Shown in pieces: positions 30,539 through 32,451 of a stretch of 32,451 nucleotides of DNA; position 1 is the stretch's first letter, and every line of letters begins with the position of its first letter. Made by a program: the position numbers and the translations under genes. Origin of the DNA: Candidatus Levyibacteriota bacterium. GTDB lineage: Bacteria > Patescibacteria > Microgenomatia > Levybacterales > UBA12049. Location of the stretch: NCBI GenBank assembly GCA_003173915.1, contig PPGL01000059.1, positions 1-32,451 on the forward strand, written 5' to 3'. A model generated the notes under the pieces. The model made no database searches and was not told the origin of the DNA. It saw only the letters and a program-made list of their open reading frames with translations.

Positions 30539-31651
30539 ATGAACAATTATATTTTTACATCAGAATCTGTGTGTGCTGGGCATCCGGACAAAATTTGCGA
30601 TCAGGTGAGTGATGCTATTGTTGATGCTGTATTAGCACAAGATCCAAATGGTCATGTTGCTGTAGAAACGATGGCAGCGCATGGGCATATTGTACTCGCA
30701 GGAGAAATAACATCATCTGCAAAGATTAATTGTGAACAGATTGCTCGAGATCAAATTAAAAAATTAGGCTACACAGATACAAAATCTGGATTTTCATATG
30801 TATCTCCTTTGTCATATTTTGTTCATGAGCAGTCACCTGAAATTCAGGTAGGAGTAGACCATAAAGGGGCAGGGGATCAAGGAATGATGTTTGGATTTGC
30901 TTGTTCTCAAACATCCCAGCTTATGCCGCTTCCAATTGTTTTAGCGCATGCTCTCGCACAAAAAATTGATGAAGTGAGAGAAAAGAAAATTCTTCCATAT
31001 CTTCGTCCAGATGGGAAAAGTCAGGTAAGTGTTGCATATAAAAATGGAAAACCAGTACAGGTTACATCGATTATCCTGGCGGTTCCACATAGTGAGGAAA
31101 AAACATTAGAAGCGGTAAAAAAAGATCTATACCAAAATGTTGTACAACAGGTTTTAGAAACATATGGTTTTGCATTTCCGGAAAAAAACCTTATTGTAAA
31201 TGGAACTGGTGTGTGGCATAACGGGGGACCTTCATCTGATTGTGGTGTGACAGGGAGAAAAATAGTTGTTGATACCTATGGAGGCTATGCACGGGTTGGT
31301 GGAGGTGCATTTTCTGGAAAAGATCCAACAAAAGTGGATCGTTCGGGAGCATACGCAGCAAGGTTTATTGCAAAAAATATTGTTGCACAGGGGCTCGCAA
31401 CACAAGCAGAAGTTCGTCTTGCCTATTTTATTGGAGCGCACAAACCAATTATGCAAGAAGTAGAGACATTTGGTACAGAAAAAATAAGCCAAAAAGCAAT
31501 CGCTGATTTTGCCTCAAAAATACTTGATACATCTGTTGTGGGAATTATCAAAGGACTTCATTTGAATAGACCAATCTATCTACAAACAGCAGCATACGGT
31601 CATTTCGGACGGGAAGAGTTTCCATGGGAGAAAATTGCAACAACGGTATAA
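30539..31651 (+). CDS. metK: S-adenosylmethionine synthetase
   Basis: 370 residues (bacterial enzymes are about 383-400). Makes SAM from methionine and ATP. Motifs GHPDKICDQVSDAIVDA, GVDHKGAGDQGMMFGFA, YLRPDGKSQVSV, GVWHNGGPSSDCGVTGRK, and the phosphate loop GGGAFSGKDPTKVDRSGAY are intact. Control by the SAM-I riboswitch upstream is a direct feedback loop. The ATG lies 19 nt after a long hairpin; there is no strong Shine-Dalgarno sequence. The C-terminus ends HFGREEFPWEK, typical. Confidence 0.97.
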   Translation: MNNYIFTSESVCAGHPDKICDQVSDAIVDAVLAQDPNGHVAVETMAAHGHIVLAGEITSSAKINCEQIARDQIKKLGYTDTKSGFSYVSPLSYFVHEQSPEIQVGVDHKGAGDQGMMFGFACSQTSQLMPLPIVLAHALAQKIDEVREKKILPYLRPDGKSQVSVAYKNGKPVQVTSIILAVPHSEEKTLEAVKKDLYQNVVQQVLETYGFAFPEKNLIVNGTGVWHNGGPSSDCGVTGRKIVVDTYGGYARVGGGAFSGKDPTKVDRSGAYAARFIAKNIVAQGLATQAEVRLAYFIGAHKPIMQEVETFGTEKISQKAIADFASKILDTSVVGIIKGLHLNRPIYLQTAAYGHFGREEFPWEKIATTV

Positions 31652-31703
31652 GAGGAGGTTCTAAATATCTATTATATCGGTAACATTTCTATAGGTCAAG
31701 GAC

Positions 31704-31732
31704 TTGTATGAGGCTAAAAAAAGGTATATGAT
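31704..31732 (+). promoter_or_regulatory. candidate purF promoter
   Basis: TTGTAT (31704-31709), 17 nt, TATGAT (31727-31732); the ATG at 31743 follows after 10 nt. Confidence 0.5.
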
Positions 31733-31742
31733 CTAACTGTTC

Positions 31743-32451
31743 ATGGGTAAGAGTGGTTCACTGATCATCGATAAACTACAAGAAAAATGTGCAGTATTTG
31801 GAGTATACGCTAAAGCAAAAGATATTCCAGCTGCGCGACTTGTTTCCTCAGGGTTATGGGCACTACAACATCGTGGACAGGAAGCAACAGGAATTAGTGT
31901 TTCAGATGGAAAGGGTATACAAACACATAAAGGTCCTGGGCTTGTTGCAGCGGTACATACGGAAGAGGCACTTGACAAACTCATAGGACATATTGCAATT
32001 GGACATAATAGATATTCTACATTTGGAGGTATTTTTGGTCATTTTCAACCAGTAAATTCAGAAAGAAATATTCTTGCACTCGCCCATAATGGTAACCTTC
32101 CTGTTGTTACAAAGCTACGAGAATTTTTACAAAAAACAGGAAAACCACTCGATCACCTTAATGATAGCGAACTTATCCACGAAGTCCTTGAATATTACAT
32201 GGAGAAAGATTTGTCTATTGAAGAAGCGATTACAAAAGCATTTCCGCTTTTTACCGGAGCATTTGCGCTTATCATTCTCACAAAAGACAAATTAATTGGA
32301 CTGCGAGATAGTTATGGAATCAGACCTTTTTGTATTGGACGGATGAATGGAGATGGATACGTGCTTTCTTCAGAGACATGCGGTTTGGATAGTGTTGGAG
32401 CAGAGTTTTTACGAGATGTTGTACCAGGCGAGATGGTTGTTGTTGATAAAA
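31743..32451 (+). CDS. purF: amidophosphoribosyltransferase, 3' end missing
   Basis: Open frame to the window end (236 codons seen). First step of purine synthesis: PRPP plus glutamine to phosphoribosylamine. The glutamine amidotransferase domain shows a short propeptide (about 15 residues) before the catalytic Cys16 in KCAVFGVYA, as in B. subtilis-type PurF; then LQHRGQEATGIS, GHNRYSTFGG, LAHNGNLPVV, and GLRDSYGIRPFCIG. The PRPP-binding domain is outside. It uses PRPP, made by the two Prs enzymes in this window. No purine riboswitch is seen in the 91-nt gap. Confidence 0.95.
   Translation, partial: MGKSGSLIIDKLQEKCAVFGVYAKAKDIPAARLVSSGLWALQHRGQEATGISVSDGKGIQTHKGPGLVAAVHTEEALDKLIGHIAIGHNRYSTFGGIFGHFQPVNSERNILALAHNGNLPVVTKLREFLQKTGKPLDHLNDSELIHEVLEYYMEKDLSIEEAITKAFPLFTGAFALIILTKDKLIGLRDSYGIRPFCIGRMNGDGYVLSSETCGLDSVGAEFLRDVVPGEMVVVDK

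Noticed and set aside
1..32451. CRISPR array, tRNA genes, insertion sequence or phage module
   Set aside because: No regularly spaced direct repeats, no tRNA-like T-arm with matching acceptor stem, and no transposase, integrase or structural phage gene was seen.

Overview
The window is AT-rich bacterial chromosome (standard genetic code; recR ends at a TGA exactly where the family ends). It is densely packed, with short intergenic gaps and genes on both strands. Small housekeeping genes, many lineage-restricted small proteins, dispersed palindromic repeats (several read in frame inside genes) and near-leaderless start sites suggest a streamlined genome such as the Candidate Phyla Radiation/Patescibacteria (Microgenomates-like). 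That placement is inference: there is no rRNA or other strong phylogenetic marker here. I saw no tRNA, rRNA, CRISPR array, transposase or phage gene.

Layout. 1-3308: 3' part of an acetolactate-synthase-like TPP enzyme, an aldehyde dehydrogenase and a small unknown protein. 3309-5516: a strong promoter, a T-box leader with terminator, and prolyl-tRNA synthetase. 5526-10786: a proline-rich membrane protein, a large unknown protein, an orphan sensor histidine kinase and a DHH-like phosphoesterase. 10829-13976: HIT protein, ribosomal protein bS21, YbeY, DnaX and YbaB. 14082-18965: two different PRPP synthetases enclosing a HAD phosphatase and an EEP-HAD fusion, followed by RecR. 19002-23478: a GT9-like protein, a Cof-type HAD phosphatase, an EamA transporter, and the nadD-nadE pair. 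23567-31651: a Q-rich/coiled-coil protein, CysS, a zinc-ribbon membrane protein, an MFS transporter, small envelope proteins, a DoxX protein, a ROK kinase, then a SAM-I riboswitch and metK. 31743-end: the 5' part of purF.

How the genes connect. Much of the window is nucleotide and cofactor supply: PRPP made by Prs feeds PurF (purines) and NAD synthesis (NadD, NadE), and MetK makes SAM. Two genes have RNA switches that sense their own product line: uncharged tRNA(Pro) for proS and SAM for metK. A second theme is DNA replication and repair (DnaX, YbaB, RecR), where the usual dnaX-ybaB-recR order is interrupted by the prs block.

Most notable: (i) a T-box leader whose presumed Stem I and antiterminator loop contain sequence shared with dispersed repeats elsewhere in the window; (ii) repeat elements translated in frame inside proS, prs and nadE; (iii) a recurring -10 hexamer 5-9 nt before the start codon, implying leaderless mRNAs; (iv) a perfect TGTGA-N6-TCACA operator before the DoxX gene; (v) an unexplained structured segment between the SAM riboswitch terminator and metK; (vi) an EEP-HAD fusion between two unlike PRPP synthetases.
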